From positions 434,001-498,000 of the forward strand of contig JBJXHN010000005.1 in NCBI GenBank assembly GCA_046233135.1: a stretch of DNA of 64,000 nt, in the 5' to 3' direction. The translations under genes were made by a program, and so were the position numbers. Origin of the DNA: JBJXHN01 sp046233135 (GTDB lineage: Bacteria; Pseudomonadota; Alphaproteobacteria; Rhodospirillales; Rhodospirillaceae). This document shows, piece after piece, positions 1-9,419 of this stretch (position 1 is its first letter; every line of letters begins with the position of its first letter). The notes beneath the pieces are model-generated. The model was given only the letters and a program-made list of their open reading frames with translations. It was not told the origin of the DNA and ran no database searches.

Positions 1-746
<746 letters not shown>

Positions 747-781
747 GCGAGAGCGTCTCTTTTCGGTCGTGGCCGGCCGGA

Positions 782-811
782 AACCCCGGCCCGTATCATC
801 GGGCCGGGGTT
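782..811 (-). terminator. Hairpin between the kinase gene and typA
   Basis: A perfect 12-bp inverted repeat (AACCCCGGCCCG at 782-793 and its complement at 800-811) with a 6-nt loop. On the minus strand it lies about 85 nt after the kinase stop codon and ahead of typA. The tail after the stem has only three T residues, so it is a probable but not textbook intrinsic terminator. Confidence 0.55.
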
Positions 812-896
812 GTCCCGGGCAGGCGCTGCAAAGGATGAACCGCCTTCTACACCGAGGGCGGACCTTCCTCCAAGCGAATAAGAGACTCCGGACGCC

Positions 897-1907
897 TTAA
901 GCGGTGACCTTCATCTTTCGGTCAACATAGGCGGTCATGTCCGGTGCTTCCGGCCGGGCGCCGAAGTGGGCCACCACTTCGGCGGCGGTGATGGCGCCCA
1001 GGCGGCCGCAGGTTTCCGGCGACTTGCCGCGCACATAGCCGTACAGGAAGCCGGCGGCGAACTGGTCGCCGGCTCCGGTGGTGTCCACCAGATGGCTGAC
1101 GGGGTCGCAGGGCACGTCCACCATGGCATCGGCGGAAACCACCCGGCAGCCCTGGGCGCTGCGCGTCAGGGCGGCCAGTTCCACCCGGCCCTGGATCATC
1201 TTGCTCGCCGCGTCGAAATCGTCGGTTTCGAACAGGGCGGTGATTTCACCCTCGTTGGCGAACAGGATGTCGATCTTGCCGTCGATCAGATCCAGGAATT
1301 CCTGGCGGTGGCGGTCGACGCAGAAGCTGTCCGACAGCGACAGGGCCACCTTGCGGCCGGCGGAGCGGGCATGGTCGGCGGCCTTGACGATGGCGTCCTT
1401 GGCGGCCGGCATATCCCACAGATAGCCTTCCACATAGGTGACCGCCGCATCCTGGATGATGCTTTCGTCGATGTCTTCCGGGGCCAGGCGGGTGCAGGCG
1501 CCCAGGAAGGTGGCCATGGTGCGTTCCGCATCGGCGCTGACCAGGATCAGGCACCGGGCGGTGGGCAGCACGTCCAGGCCGGACAGCGGCGGGGTTTCGT
1601 AATGGGTGCCCAGTGCCCGGATATCGTGCCGGAAGATGTTGCCCAGGGCATCGTCATGCACCTTGCCGATGAAGGCGGTGCGCACGCCCAGGGCCGCCAG
1701 GCCGGCGATGGTGTTGGCCGCCGAGCCGCCGGAGGCTTCGAGCCCCGGACCCATGGCCGCATAAAGGGTTTCCGCCTGTTCGGCGTCGATCAAGGTCATG
1801 CCGCCCTTGGGCAGCGAGTGGCTGGCCACGAAACTGTCTTCCGCATTGGCCAGGACGTCGACGATGGCATTACCGATACCGGCCACGTCGAAACGGGGAT
1901 CCGCCAT
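897..1907 (-). CDS. Adenosine kinase-type PfkB family carbohydrate kinase
   Basis: A 336-residue ribokinase-fold kinase that probably phosphorylates adenosine (purine salvage) in the cytoplasm. The N-terminus reads MADPRFDVAGIGNAIVDVLA. PfkB signature 1 (GGSAANTIAGLAALG) and signature 2 (DTTGAGDQFAAGFLYGY, with the catalytic Asp in GAGD) are both present, and the length fits bacterial adenosine kinases of alphaproteobacteria. A longer reading frame extends upstream, but the ATG at 1907 has a strong ribosome binding site (GAAAGGAG about 5 nt before it), so I use that start. Substrate choice among adenosine, inosine and sugars cannot be settled from sequence alone. It is transcribed towards typA. 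Confidence 0.85.
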   Translation of the reverse strand: MADPRFDVAGIGNAIVDVLANAEDSFVASHSLPKGGMTLIDAEQAETLYAAMGPGLEASGGSAANTIAGLAALGVRTAFIGKVHDDALGNIFRHDIRALGTHYETPPLSGLDVLPTARCLILVSADAERTMATFLGACTRLAPEDIDESIIQDAAVTYVEGYLWDMPAAKDAIVKAADHARSAGRKVALSLSDSFCVDRHRQEFLDLIDGKIDILFANEGEITALFETDDFDAASKMIQGRVELAALTRSAQGCRVVSADAMVDVPCDPVSHLVDTTGAGDQFAAGFLYGYVRGKSPETCGRLGAITAAEVVAHFGARPEAPDMTAYVDRKMKVTA

Positions 1908-2156
1908 GAAATCTCCTTTCTCAGGTCGTTTGATGGCGCCGGGGTTCGTCCACCGCGCCCACGCGCATCGCCGCGCGGCCCGAACCCGGGGGGCGCAGTA
2001 TAGCGGGGGGACCCCGGGTCGCAAGGTGGCGGGGAAAATAACGGCCCGGTACCAGAGGAATCCGGCGCCCACAGGCCCGGGGTTGCGTCAATGGACGCTT
2101 GCCGTCACAGTCCCACCCTCTTATTCCCCGGCACAAGACGAAGGATCAGGCCGACC

Positions 2157-2834
2157 ATGCCGTTTTCCGCGCTTTCCAAGGCCTTTGGCCAGCTTCCCGA
2201 TCCTCGGATCCGCAACATTCTCATTCTCTCGATCCTCTTCGCCATTGTCGGCTACGGGGTGCTGGTGGCCGGCCTGTCCTGGGGGCTGGGGTCGCTGGAG
2301 GCGACGGATATCGGCTGGCTTGATACGGTGATCGATTGGGCCGCCGGGGTGATGGTGATGGTGATCGCCCTGATTTTCTTCCCCGCCGTGGTCACGATCA
2401 TCTCCGGCTTTTTTCTGGAAAGCGTCGCCCGGGCCGTCGACGCCCGTCACTATCCCCACCTGGCGCCGGGGCGCGAGATCCCCGTGTCCGAAGAGATCGC
2501 CTCGGCGGTGCGATTCACGCTGGCGGTGATCGGCCTGAACATTCTCGCCCTGCCTTTTTACATCTTCCTGCCGGTCCTGAACCTGGCCCTGTTCTATCTG
2601 CTGAACGGGTATCTGCTCAGTCGGGAATATTTCGAACTGGCCGCCCATCGCAGAATGTCGGCCGAGGACGCCAAGGCCCTGCGCAAGCGCAATCAGGGAC
2701 GTCTGTTGCTGACCGGTGCGGCCATCGCCTTCCTGACGACTATTCCTTTCGTCAATTTGCTGGCTCCCATTGTCGGGACCGCGGCGATGGTTCATGTGCT
2801 TGAAACGTTGCGGGGGACCCGGACTGCCGGATAA
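2157..2834 (+). CDS. EI24 domain-containing membrane protein (CysZ-like)
   Basis: A 225-residue integral inner-membrane protein. Hydrophobic segments lie roughly at residues 18-45, 58-85, 130-165 and 185-210, the four-helix layout of the EI24/CysZ family. Bacterial CysZ takes up sulfate, but alphaproteobacterial members are mostly uncharacterised and no cysteine-biosynthesis genes are nearby, so I infer only membrane transport or a related role. The start ATG at 2157 follows AAGGA and directly precedes MPFSALSKAFGQLPDPRIRN, the usual amphipathic N-terminus. It is divergent from the kinase gene and about 110 nt ahead of the bactofilin gene. Confidence 0.8.
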   Translation: MPFSALSKAFGQLPDPRIRNILILSILFAIVGYGVLVAGLSWGLGSLEATDIGWLDTVIDWAAGVMVMVIALIFFPAVVTIISGFFLESVARAVDARHYPHLAPGREIPVSEEIASAVRFTLAVIGLNILALPFYIFLPVLNLALFYLLNGYLLSREYFELAAHRRMSAEDAKALRKRNQGRLLLTGAAIAFLTTIPFVNLLAPIVGTAAMVHVLETLRGTRTAG

Positions 2835-2944
2835 AGTGCCTGCGCGGAATTTCGCCGGCCATGTCGCCGCCCCCGGGGCGGCGGATGTGGTATCGGCAGT
2901 TGACAGTTTGCCCCGCCGCATCAACCTTCGCGAAGAGCCAGCCG

Positions 2945-3661
2945 ATGTTCGGACGTAAAAGCCAGACCCAGAGTGACCCCAAGGACAAGGCGGCGGAGTC
3001 CCAGAACGCCCCCGAATCGAGCAATCAGGACAAGCCCGCCGCGACGCAGGGGTTTGTTCCTGTCGGTACCGAGACGCCGGAGTTCAAGCCTTCCAGCGGG
3101 TCCGGCACGTTTACGCCATCCACCGAAGCGGTTTCCGCCCCCCCCCTGAAGCCCTATGCCAAACGAGGCACGCAGATGGCCCAGCCCACCACGCCGACGG
3201 CCTCCGGCCGTTCGATGCCTTCCCCCTACAAACAGCCCGATCTGCCCCGCCGGGTGGTGGATATCCCGGGCAGCCCGGTGAACCGCCGGGGCATGATGGA
3301 TCCCCAGAAGGACGCCGATCCCGCCAGCAAGACCCTGACCGTCGGCCGGGAGATTCGGCTGAACGGCGAGATCTCGGCCTGCGACCGCCTGATCGTCGAA
3401 GGGACGGTGGAAGCCAACCTGTCCGATGCCACGGCGATCGAGGTGTCCGAGACCGGCCTGTTCAAGGGCCGGGCGGAGATTGATGAAGCGATCATCAGTG
3501 GCCGTTTCGAAGGCGAACTGGTCGCGCGCAAGCGCCTGACCATCCATACCGGCGCCCTGATCACCGGCACCGTCCGCTATGCGGCGATGGTGGTGGAAGA
3601 GGGGGGCCGGGTCAAAGGGACCGTGTCGCCCCTGGACGACGACGAGCCGCAGACCGCGTGA
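2945..3661 (+). CDS. Bactofilin (polymer-forming cytoskeletal protein)
   Basis: A 238-residue bactofilin. The first ~125 residues are low-complexity, rich in Ser, Pro, Gln and Lys (disordered). The beta-helical DUF583 core follows at about 130-225, with its regular repeating turns (LTVGREIRLNGEI, RLIVEGTVEANL, GLFKGRAEIDEAIISGRFEGEL, RLTIHTGALITGTV). Bactofilins self-assemble into filaments without nucleotide and organise cell-wall enzymes or membrane domains. The start ATG at 2945 gives MFGRKSQTQS; frame extensions upstream are unlikely because they read through the spacer. The stop codon overlaps the start of the next gene (TGATG), so the small lipoprotein is probably a translationally coupled partner. 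The disordered head is longer than in many family members. Confidence 0.9.
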   Translation: MFGRKSQTQSDPKDKAAESQNAPESSNQDKPAATQGFVPVGTETPEFKPSSGSGTFTPSTEAVSAPPLKPYAKRGTQMAQPTTPTASGRSMPSPYKQPDLPRRVVDIPGSPVNRRGMMDPQKDADPASKTLTVGREIRLNGEISACDRLIVEGTVEANLSDATAIEVSETGLFKGRAEIDEAIISGRFEGELVARKRLTIHTGALITGTVRYAAMVVEEGGRVKGTVSPLDDDEPQTA

Positions 3662-4059
3662 TGAGCAGGCGGGTGGCGAGGCGCTGTCGGGTGCTGGTCA
3701 CGGGGACGCTGGCCCTGGCCGGCCTTGCGGTGCTGTCGGCCTGCGGGACGGGAAGCGGCGGCAGTGGTGCCGGATCCGGTGCGGCGGTGCCGCCGCTTGG
3801 CATCAGTTCGCCGCAGGCCCTGATGGGCAAGGCGCCTCGGGCGCTTTCCGCCACCCTGGGGGAGCCGGCGCTGATGCGCAAGGAAGACCCCGCTCAGGTG
3901 TGGCAATACCGTGGGCGGGGCTGTGTTCTGGATTTCTATGTCTATGACGGCAAGGTGACCTATATCGACAGCCGCTCGCGCAACGGCGGCTCGGCTGAAC
4001 CGGGCGCCTGTCTGCGGGACGTGCACCGCACCCGGTATCAGGGCGGCGCGCCGGCTTAG
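3661..4059 (+). CDS. Small lipoprotein, conserved hypothetical
   Basis: A 132-residue secreted lipoprotein. A basic N-terminus (MSRRVARRCR) is followed by a hydrophobic stretch and the lipobox LSAC, so Cys25 should be lipidated. A Gly/Ser-rich linker leads to a compact domain with the conserved-looking core LGEPALMRKEDPAQVWQYRG and two cysteines (RGCVLDFY and GACLRDV). The LGEP...WQY pattern resembles the SmpA/BamE-like fold, but I cannot assign a function. Its start codon overlaps the bactofilin stop, which suggests the two products act together at the envelope. A GTG three bases upstream is an alternative start. Confidence 0.75.
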   Translation: MSRRVARRCRVLVTGTLALAGLAVLSACGTGSGGSGAGSGAAVPPLGISSPQALMGKAPRALSATLGEPALMRKEDPAQVWQYRGRGCVLDFYVYDGKVTYIDSRSRNGGSAEPGACLRDVHRTRYQGGAPA

Positions 4060-4082
4060 CAGGTGCCGTGGTCCCGGCCGAC

Positions 4083-5015
4083 TCAGTCGGCGTGGCAGTC
4101 CCACGTCGGCACCGGGGGCGGTCCGGCGGGAACAAGGCCCTGTTCCTCTTTCAGAATGGCTTCCAGGCCCTGCCGATAGGTTGGGTAGTGAAGACGCACG
4201 CCGAGATCCTCCACCAGGCGAATGTTTCGCACCCGTCGATTGTCGGCCCAGAAGCTGGCGGCCATGGGCGACATGGCCCCGACGGCGATGGAAAAGGGCA
4301 CCTCGGGCGGCAGGGGAGCGTCCAGCAGGTCGCAGGCATAGGCGACCACATCGGCCGGCGGAGCCGGTTCATCATCGCAGACGTTGTAGATGGCCCCTCC
4401 GTCGGGGGCGGCCATGCTCAACTGGGTGACCATGCCCACGTCATCCACGTGGATCCGCGAAAACACGTGGCTTGGTTTGACGATTCGCCGGGCCTGACCC
4501 GATCGCACCTGATCCAGGGTGCTGCGGCCGGGGCCGTAGATGCCGGCCAGCCGGAACACATGGACCGGCAGATCGGCCTGACGCCACAGGTCCAGCCAGC
4601 GTTCCTCCACCCAGGCGCGGCGTTTCGAGCGCTCCTGTGTCGGCCGTACGGGCGTGCCCTCGTCCACCCAGTCACCCCCGGTATCGCCGTAAACGCCGGT
4701 GGTCGACCAATAGCCGATCCATTCCGGATTAAGATCGATCAGCGATTTGCTGTGGTGATTGATGACGGGATCTCCGTCAGCGCTGGGCGGGATGGAGCAG
4801 AGCACATGTGTCACCCCGGTCAGGGCGCCGTCGGGCAGGGGGGTGGCGTCGTCGAACAGATGGAGCGTGAAGCCTTCTTCGGCCAGCGCGTCGCGCTTTT
4901 CGGCGGTACGGACCGTACCGCTGATCCGCCATCCCTGGCGTTTCAGGTCCCGGGCCATGCGCAGGGCCGAGTAGCCCAGCCCGAAACAGAACAGGTGACC
5001 GGTGAACAGAACCAT
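4083..5015 (-). CDS. NAD(P)-dependent epimerase/SDR family protein (YeeZ-like)
   Basis: A 310-residue extended-SDR protein. The N-terminus holds a Rossmann-type glycine motif (GHLFCFGLGYSALRMARDL). The region TTGVYGDTGGDWVDE is the active-site stretch found in YeeZ/GDP-sugar-epimerase-like proteins, and RLAGIYGPGRSTLD and RIHVDDVG are typical of atypical SDRs. The substrate is unknown. The frame stays open much further upstream, but the ATG at 5015 follows AAGGG and starts exactly at the Rossmann strand. It converges on the lipoprotein gene; a 15-bp palindrome (GCCGACTCAGTCGGC, 4077-4091) covers its stop codon. It is divergent from the TPR gene. Confidence 0.8.
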   Translation of the reverse strand: MVLFTGHLFCFGLGYSALRMARDLKRQGWRISGTVRTAEKRDALAEEGFTLHLFDDATPLPDGALTGVTHVLCSIPPSADGDPVINHHSKSLIDLNPEWIGYWSTTGVYGDTGGDWVDEGTPVRPTQERSKRRAWVEERWLDLWRQADLPVHVFRLAGIYGPGRSTLDQVRSGQARRIVKPSHVFSRIHVDDVGMVTQLSMAAPDGGAIYNVCDDEPAPPADVVAYACDLLDAPLPPEVPFSIAVGAMSPMAASFWADNRRVRNIRLVEDLGVRLHYPTYRQGLEAILKEEQGLVPAGPPPVPTWDCHAD

Positions 5016-5126
5016 GCTGGCATCCCTTGAATTATCGTCCCGCGCGTTTGGACTCTCTTGCACCGGAGCCCTTGACCGGGTGACTGTACCGGTTCCGCGC
5101 CAACTCGGACAAGATGGTCTCACGGT

Positions 5127-5939
5127 ATGCGTTTGCGTCCCCCCTCCAAGGTTCTTTTTCCCATCCTGGCCGCCGTGCTCGCTGGCGCCGTCGCTCCGCC
5201 TGCGCCCGCTCATGCGCAGGCGCAGGATGACCGCACCCGCTATGCCGATTGCCTCGCCCTGGCCAAGGTGCGGCCGGATCATGCGCTGGAGGAGGCAGGG
5301 TCCTGGGAAGCCCTGGGCGGCGGAGATGCGGCGCGGCACTGCAAGGCGGTGGCCCTGATCGGCATGGGCGAACCCGGCGAGGCGGCCACCCGGCTGGAAG
5401 CCCTGGCCAGCCAGGGGCAGGCCAAGGCTCCGCAGGTCCGGGTGGGGCTGCTGGCGCAGGCCGGGCAGGCCTGGCTGATCGCCGGCGAACCGGCCAAGGC
5501 GGAAGCGGCACAGACCACGGCTTTGCGACTCGCCGAGTCGCCGACCGGTGGCATGGCGCCGATGACCCAGCTGGTGCCTGATCTGCTGATCGACCGGGCG
5601 ATCACCTATGCCACCCTGGGCAACGATGGTGCGGCCTTGCAGGACCTGAACCGGGTGCTGGACTACAGCCCCGGTCAGGCGGAGGCCCTGGCCCTGCGTG
5701 CCACCGCCCGGCGCCGCCTGGGCAATCTGCCCGGGGCGGCGATGGATTCGGAACAGGCGGTGCAACTGGCGCCCAACAATGCCGAGGCCTGGCTGGAGCG
5801 GGGCGATACCCTGGGGGCGCTGGGGCGCAGCGACGAAGCCCGGGCGGCCTGGATCCGCGTGCTGGAACTGGCGCCGGCCAGTGCGGCCGCGGATTCCGCC
5901 CGGGCGCGCATCGAAGACCTGGACGTTACGATAGAGTAA
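5127..5939 (+). CDS. Secreted TPR-repeat protein
   Basis: A 270-residue protein with a Sec signal peptide (hydrophobic residues 9-25, cleavage probably after AHA, ~residue 30). Tetratricopeptide-like helices fill the rest; the clearest repeats are at about 155-190 (AITYATLGNDGAALQDLNRVL), 190-222 (ALRATARRRLGNLPGAAMDSE) and 223-256 (AWLERGDTLGALGRSDEARAAW). TPR arrays mediate protein-protein contacts, so a periplasmic scaffold or assembly role is likely, but no partner can be named. It converges with the protease gene, leaving only 36 nt between the two stop codons and no terminator. Confidence 0.8.
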   Translation: MRLRPPSKVLFPILAAVLAGAVAPPAPAHAQAQDDRTRYADCLALAKVRPDHALEEAGSWEALGGGDAARHCKAVALIGMGEPGEAATRLEALASQGQAKAPQVRVGLLAQAGQAWLIAGEPAKAEAAQTTALRLAESPTGGMAPMTQLVPDLLIDRAITYATLGNDGAALQDLNRVLDYSPGQAEALALRATARRRLGNLPGAAMDSEQAVQLAPNNAEAWLERGDTLGALGRSDEARAAWIRVLELAPASAAADSARARIEDLDVTIE

Positions 5940-5975
5940 GAGTTCATCATCCCACGCGTTCTGCCGGGCGAGTTG

Positions 5976-8435
5976 TCAGCTTTTCCCGCTGTGGCGGCGG
6001 CGCGTACCGCTGTCGTCCAGATGTTCCCGGGCGCGGCGGGCGAAGGTCTCCAGGCGGCGGGCAATGCGGCGATTCAGGCTGCCGTCGGGATACAGGCCGT
6101 CCAGATTGGGCTCTCCGGCGGGCAGGCCGGTCAGCAGGGACATGGCCTCGTCGACCGTTGCGACTCCGTAGACGGCGAACCGACCGGCGGCACAGGCGGT
6201 CACCACCTCCTCGCGCAGCATCAGGTGCCGCACGTTGGTTGCCGGGATCAGGACGCCCTGATTGCCGGTCAGCCCCCGGGCCTGACAGACCTCGAAAAAC
6301 CCTTCGATTTTTTCGTTGACCCCGCCGATGGCTTGGACGTGGCCGAACTGGTCGACTGAACCGGTGACGGCTAGTCCCTGGTTGATGGGGACCTCGGCGA
6401 GGGCAGACAGGATGGCGTACAGCTCGGCCGAAGAGGCGCTGTCCCCGTCCACCTCGCCATAGGACTGTTCGAACACCAGGCTGGCCGACAGGCTGAGCGG
6501 TCCCTCGTCTCCGAACCGGGTGGCGAGGAAGGAGGAGAGGATCAGCACGCCCTTGCTGTGCAGGGGGCCGCCCAGCTCCACTTCCCGTTCGATGTCCAGC
6601 ACCTCGCCCCGGCCGACCCGCACCCGGCAGGAAATGCGGCTGGGCCGGGCGAAGATGGAACGGCCGAATTGATAGACGGCCAGCCCGTTCACCTGTCCCA
6701 CCTCGCCACCTTCGGTTTCGATGCGGATGGTGCCTTCGACGATTTCTTCCAGCATCACGTCGCGCATGCGGCCGTCCCGCCGCTCCTGGCCGGCGATGGC
6801 GGCGCTCACATGGGCGGCATCGATCGCGGTTGAGCCTTGTTCGTTGGCGAAATGATCCGCTTCCCGGGCCAGATCGGTTAGGCTGGCCATATGGGCGGTC
6901 AATTTGCCAGAATCCTCGGCCAGGCGCGCGGCGTGGTCCACCAGCCGGGCAACGCCGTCAGCGGACAGCGGCCGCAGTCCTTCGCGCCGGGCCAGGGTGC
7001 CGAGCAGGCGCGACAGGCTGAGAATGGTATCCCCGTCCCGGGACAGATGGTTGTCGAAATCAGCGGTGATCTTGAACAGTTCCAGGAAGTCCGGGTCGTG
7101 TTCGGCCAGCATGTAGTAAGTCTGTCGATCCCCCAGCAGAATGACCTTCACGTCCAGGGGAATGGGAGCCGGCTCCAGGGTGATGGTGGGCATCAGGCCA
7201 TAGGCCTGACCCGGTGCCTCTACGCGGATTTCCCCGGCGCTGAGCGCGCGTTTCAGATCCTCCCAGACGAAGGGGGTCATCAGCAGCTTGCGCGCTTCGA
7301 TGATCAGGAAACCGCCGTTGGCACGGTGCAGGGCGCCCGGCCGGATCAGGGTGAAATCGGTGCTCAGGGTGCCGTAGCGGGCCTGATGTTCGATTCGGCC
7401 CACCAGATTGGGCTGGGTCGGGTGGTCCTCCAGCACCACCGGGGCGCCGTGACGGGGGCGGTGGGTGGTCAGCACGTTCACATGGAAGCGGCGGAAAGCA
7501 AGCTGGGCCGGCAGGGCATCCGGACCGTCGTCGCGGTCCCGCTCCTGCCCGTCTTCGCCCCTCCTCCCGCTCCCGAAGCCGGGGCCTTGGGCCAGCAGGG
7601 CGGCGAAGGTGGTAACCGACTCTTCGATCAGCCGGTCCAGGTGGGCGATGACGGCGGTCTGGCCGGCGTGGGCTTCGCGAATGGGGGCCAGGTGCCCGGC
7701 AACCACGGTGCGGGTGACCTCGGCGATCAGGGCGCGCAGGGCATCCTGATGGGCGCGTTGCCATTTCGGCAGGTCCTTCAGACGGGCTTGCAGCTCGGCA
7801 TGCAGGGCCTGGACCTTGTCTTCGAAGGCCGCCCGTTCGGCCTCGCTGAGGGCGTGATAGGCGTCCGGCCCCATGGGCTTGCCGTCGGCCATGGGGGCAA
7901 ATCCCAGGCCGTTTTCGCCCCGGACCAAGCCTACCGACTGGACCGCTGCCTTGGCGGTCAGGTCCTGGACCACCGTTTCGACCTTCGATCGATGCTCCCG
8001 GTCCAGGGACTGGCGGCGGGCCTGGACGTCGTCACTGTTCACGGCGGCGGGCAGGGCGCTGCCGATATCCCGGGCGGCTTCGGCCATGGCGCGGGAGAAG
8101 CCTTCGGCGCTGCCGGCGGGCAGGCAGAGCGCATGGGGACGGTTGGGATGATCGAAGTTATGGACGTAGACCCAGTCCCCCGGCGTGTCGCGATCCCGCG
8201 CCGTATCGGCCAGCAGCTGTTGTACCAGGGACAGCTTGCCCACCCCCTGGGAGCCGACGCAGAACAGGTTGTAGCCGTGGCTGCGCATGCCAACCGCAAA
8301 GCGCATGGCCTCGACCGCACGGCGCTGCCCCACCGGCTCATCCAGGGGCGGCAGGCTTTCCGTGGTTTCGAAGCCCAGGCTGGCGGGATCGCAGCACCGC
8401 CGCAGTTCGGCGAGGGACAAGGGAGACAGGGGCAT
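5976..8435 (-). CDS. LonB-like ATP-dependent protease (AAA_32 + Lon protease domain)
   Basis: An 819-residue cytoplasmic AAA+ protease of the Lon-related family (N-terminal AAA_32 domain, C-terminal Lon proteolytic domain). It lacks the long N-terminal Lon substrate domain. The P-loop GSQGVGKLSL is at about residues 62-71. The proteolytic Ser-Lys dyad is visible: Ser666 in DGDSASSAE and Lys709 in GGVNEKIEGF, spaced 43 residues as in E. coli Lon. The ATPase core includes LRPGALHRANGGFLIIEARKLL, where the usual Walker B acidic pair reads IIEARKLL. It presumably degrades damaged or regulatory proteins. The C-terminal ~30 residues are basic and low-complexity. The ATG at 8435 is the first Met before conserved sequence. 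Confidence 0.9.
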   Translation of the reverse strand: MPLSPLSLAELRRCCDPASLGFETTESLPPLDEPVGQRRAVEAMRFAVGMRSHGYNLFCVGSQGVGKLSLVQQLLADTARDRDTPGDWVYVHNFDHPNRPHALCLPAGSAEGFSRAMAEAARDIGSALPAAVNSDDVQARRQSLDREHRSKVETVVQDLTAKAAVQSVGLVRGENGLGFAPMADGKPMGPDAYHALSEAERAAFEDKVQALHAELQARLKDLPKWQRAHQDALRALIAEVTRTVVAGHLAPIREAHAGQTAVIAHLDRLIEESVTTFAALLAQGPGFGSGRRGEDGQERDRDDGPDALPAQLAFRRFHVNVLTTHRPRHGAPVVLEDHPTQPNLVGRIEHQARYGTLSTDFTLIRPGALHRANGGFLIIEARKLLMTPFVWEDLKRALSAGEIRVEAPGQAYGLMPTITLEPAPIPLDVKVILLGDRQTYYMLAEHDPDFLELFKITADFDNHLSRDGDTILSLSRLLGTLARREGLRPLSADGVARLVDHAARLAEDSGKLTAHMASLTDLAREADHFANEQGSTAIDAAHVSAAIAGQERRDGRMRDVMLEEIVEGTIRIETEGGEVGQVNGLAVYQFGRSIFARPSRISCRVRVGRGEVLDIEREVELGGPLHSKGVLILSSFLATRFGDEGPLSLSASLVFEQSYGEVDGDSASSAELYAILSALAEVPINQGLAVTGSVDQFGHVQAIGGVNEKIEGFFEVCQARGLTGNQGVLIPATNVRHLMLREEVVTACAAGRFAVYGVATVDEAMSLLTGLPAGEPNLDGLYPDGSLNRRIARRLETFARRAREHLDDSGTRRRHSGKS

Positions 8436-8481
8436 CAGTCTGCTTTCGTAACGGGGTACACGGCCGGGGCCGAAGGGACGA

Positions 8482-8934
8482 TCAGTCCTCGTCGTCCTCG
8501 GCGGCGTCTTCCAGGGCTTCCATATCGTCGTCGGAGAAGCCCACGTGGTGGCCGATCTCGTGAATCAGCACATGACGGACCAGATGGGTCAGGTCCTCGC
8601 CGCTTTCGACCCAATAGTCGAGCAGGGGGGCGCGATAGAGGAACACCATGTCCGGTCCCTGGGGCAGGTCGGTCACGCTTTTCTGGTCCAGGGAGACGCC
8701 CATGTACAGGCCCAGCAGGTCCCAGGCCGAATCCAGGTCCATGACGTCCTGGACGTCCTCGTCGGGGAAATCTTCGACGCGGATCACCAGATCCTCGCAG
8801 TGGGCCAGCAGGGCCTCGGGCAGGGAGGCAAAGGCGGCTCGGGCGATGGCCTCCACATCCGCCGCCGTGGGGGCGGTGGTGAACAGCCGGGGGGTGGTGG
8901 TGGCGCCTGAGGAGTCGGAAGCGGCGTCTGACAT
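8482..8934 (-). CDS. Zincin-type metallopeptidase family protein
   Basis: A 150-residue protein of the minimal-gluzincin-like family (DUF1025/Zincin_1). The zinc motif HEIGHHVGFSDDDME gives HExxH at residues 125-129 with Gly132 and a third-ligand Asp135. The region VRVEDFPDEDVQDVMDLDSAWDLLG upstream of it is also typical. Members are small intracellular proteins with unproven substrates. The N-terminal ~20 residues are low-complexity and the C-terminus is very acidic (EALEDAAEDDED). It sits 46 nt upstream of the Lon-like gene on the same strand, so the two may be cotranscribed; a joint proteolytic role is an inference. Confidence 0.8.
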   Translation of the reverse strand: MSDAASDSSGATTTPRLFTTAPTAADVEAIARAAFASLPEALLAHCEDLVIRVEDFPDEDVQDVMDLDSAWDLLGLYMGVSLDQKSVTDLPQGPDMVFLYRAPLLDYWVESGEDLTHLVRHVLIHEIGHHVGFSDDDMEALEDAAEDDED

Positions 8935-9021
8935 CGGGGTGGGGCCTTGATCATGGGCGGAGGAAGGTTACTTGGAAGGAGCAGGCTTCCCTGTCAACGT
9001 TCCTTGAGAGAGAGGTGACCG

Positions 9022-9312
9022 ATGACCGAGAAACTGACCCCGGCGGCGCGGGCCGAAGCCCTTGCCGGGCTGCCGGCCTGGACGGCGGTGGAGGGGCGGG
9101 ACGCCATTGCCCGCACCTTCACGTTCCGCAATTTCAACGAGGCCTTCGGCTTCATGACCCGCTGTGCGCTGGTCGCGGAGAAAATGGATCACCATCCGGA
9201 ATGGTTCAACGTCTACAAGACCGTGGAGGTGACATTGTCCACCCACGATGCCGGTGGCCTGTCGGAGAAGGACATCGCCCTGGCCCGGGCCATGGACAGG
9301 ATCGCCGGCTAG
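9022..9312 (+). CDS. phhB: Pterin-4a-carbinolamine dehydratase
   Basis: A 96-residue 4a-hydroxytetrahydrobiopterin dehydratase (PCD/DCoH). It dehydrates the pterin carbinolamine made by aromatic amino acid hydroxylases. The active-site stretch EKMDHHPEWFNVYKTVEVTLSTHDAGGLSEKDIALA holds the His-His-Pro-Glu-Trp core and the second conserved His of the THDAGG motif. The length is normal. The start follows GAGAGG at the proper distance. No phenylalanine hydroxylase gene is nearby, so the partner is elsewhere or the protein acts in another pterin pathway (many alphaproteobacteria use it with molybdopterin). The stop codon lies inside a palindromic repeat. Confidence 0.93.
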   Translation: MTEKLTPAARAEALAGLPAWTAVEGRDAIARTFTFRNFNEAFGFMTRCALVAEKMDHHPEWFNVYKTVEVTLSTHDAGGLSEKDIALARAMDRIAG

Positions 9313-9361
9313 AGCTTCAGGCGGAAAAGTGGAAACCGGTTCCCCGGCTACCTGAAGCTCT
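9311..9361. repeat. Palindromic intergenic repeat (rhizobial-type core)
   Basis: Perfect 11-bp inverted repeats (AGAGCTTCAGG at 9311-9321 and CCTGAAGCTCT at 9351-9361) flank a core, GGAAAAGTGGAAACCGGTTCC, at about 9323-9343. I recognise this core from intergenic palindromes common in Rhizobiales and other alphaproteobacteria. The left arm includes the phhB stop codon. It may act as a terminator or mRNA stabiliser for phhB. It occurs once in the window. Confidence 0.7.
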
Positions 9362-9419
9362 GGCGATAAGATTCTAGATCATACCGCCTGGCGGCGATGC
9401 CCGTTCCTCCGGACCGGCT

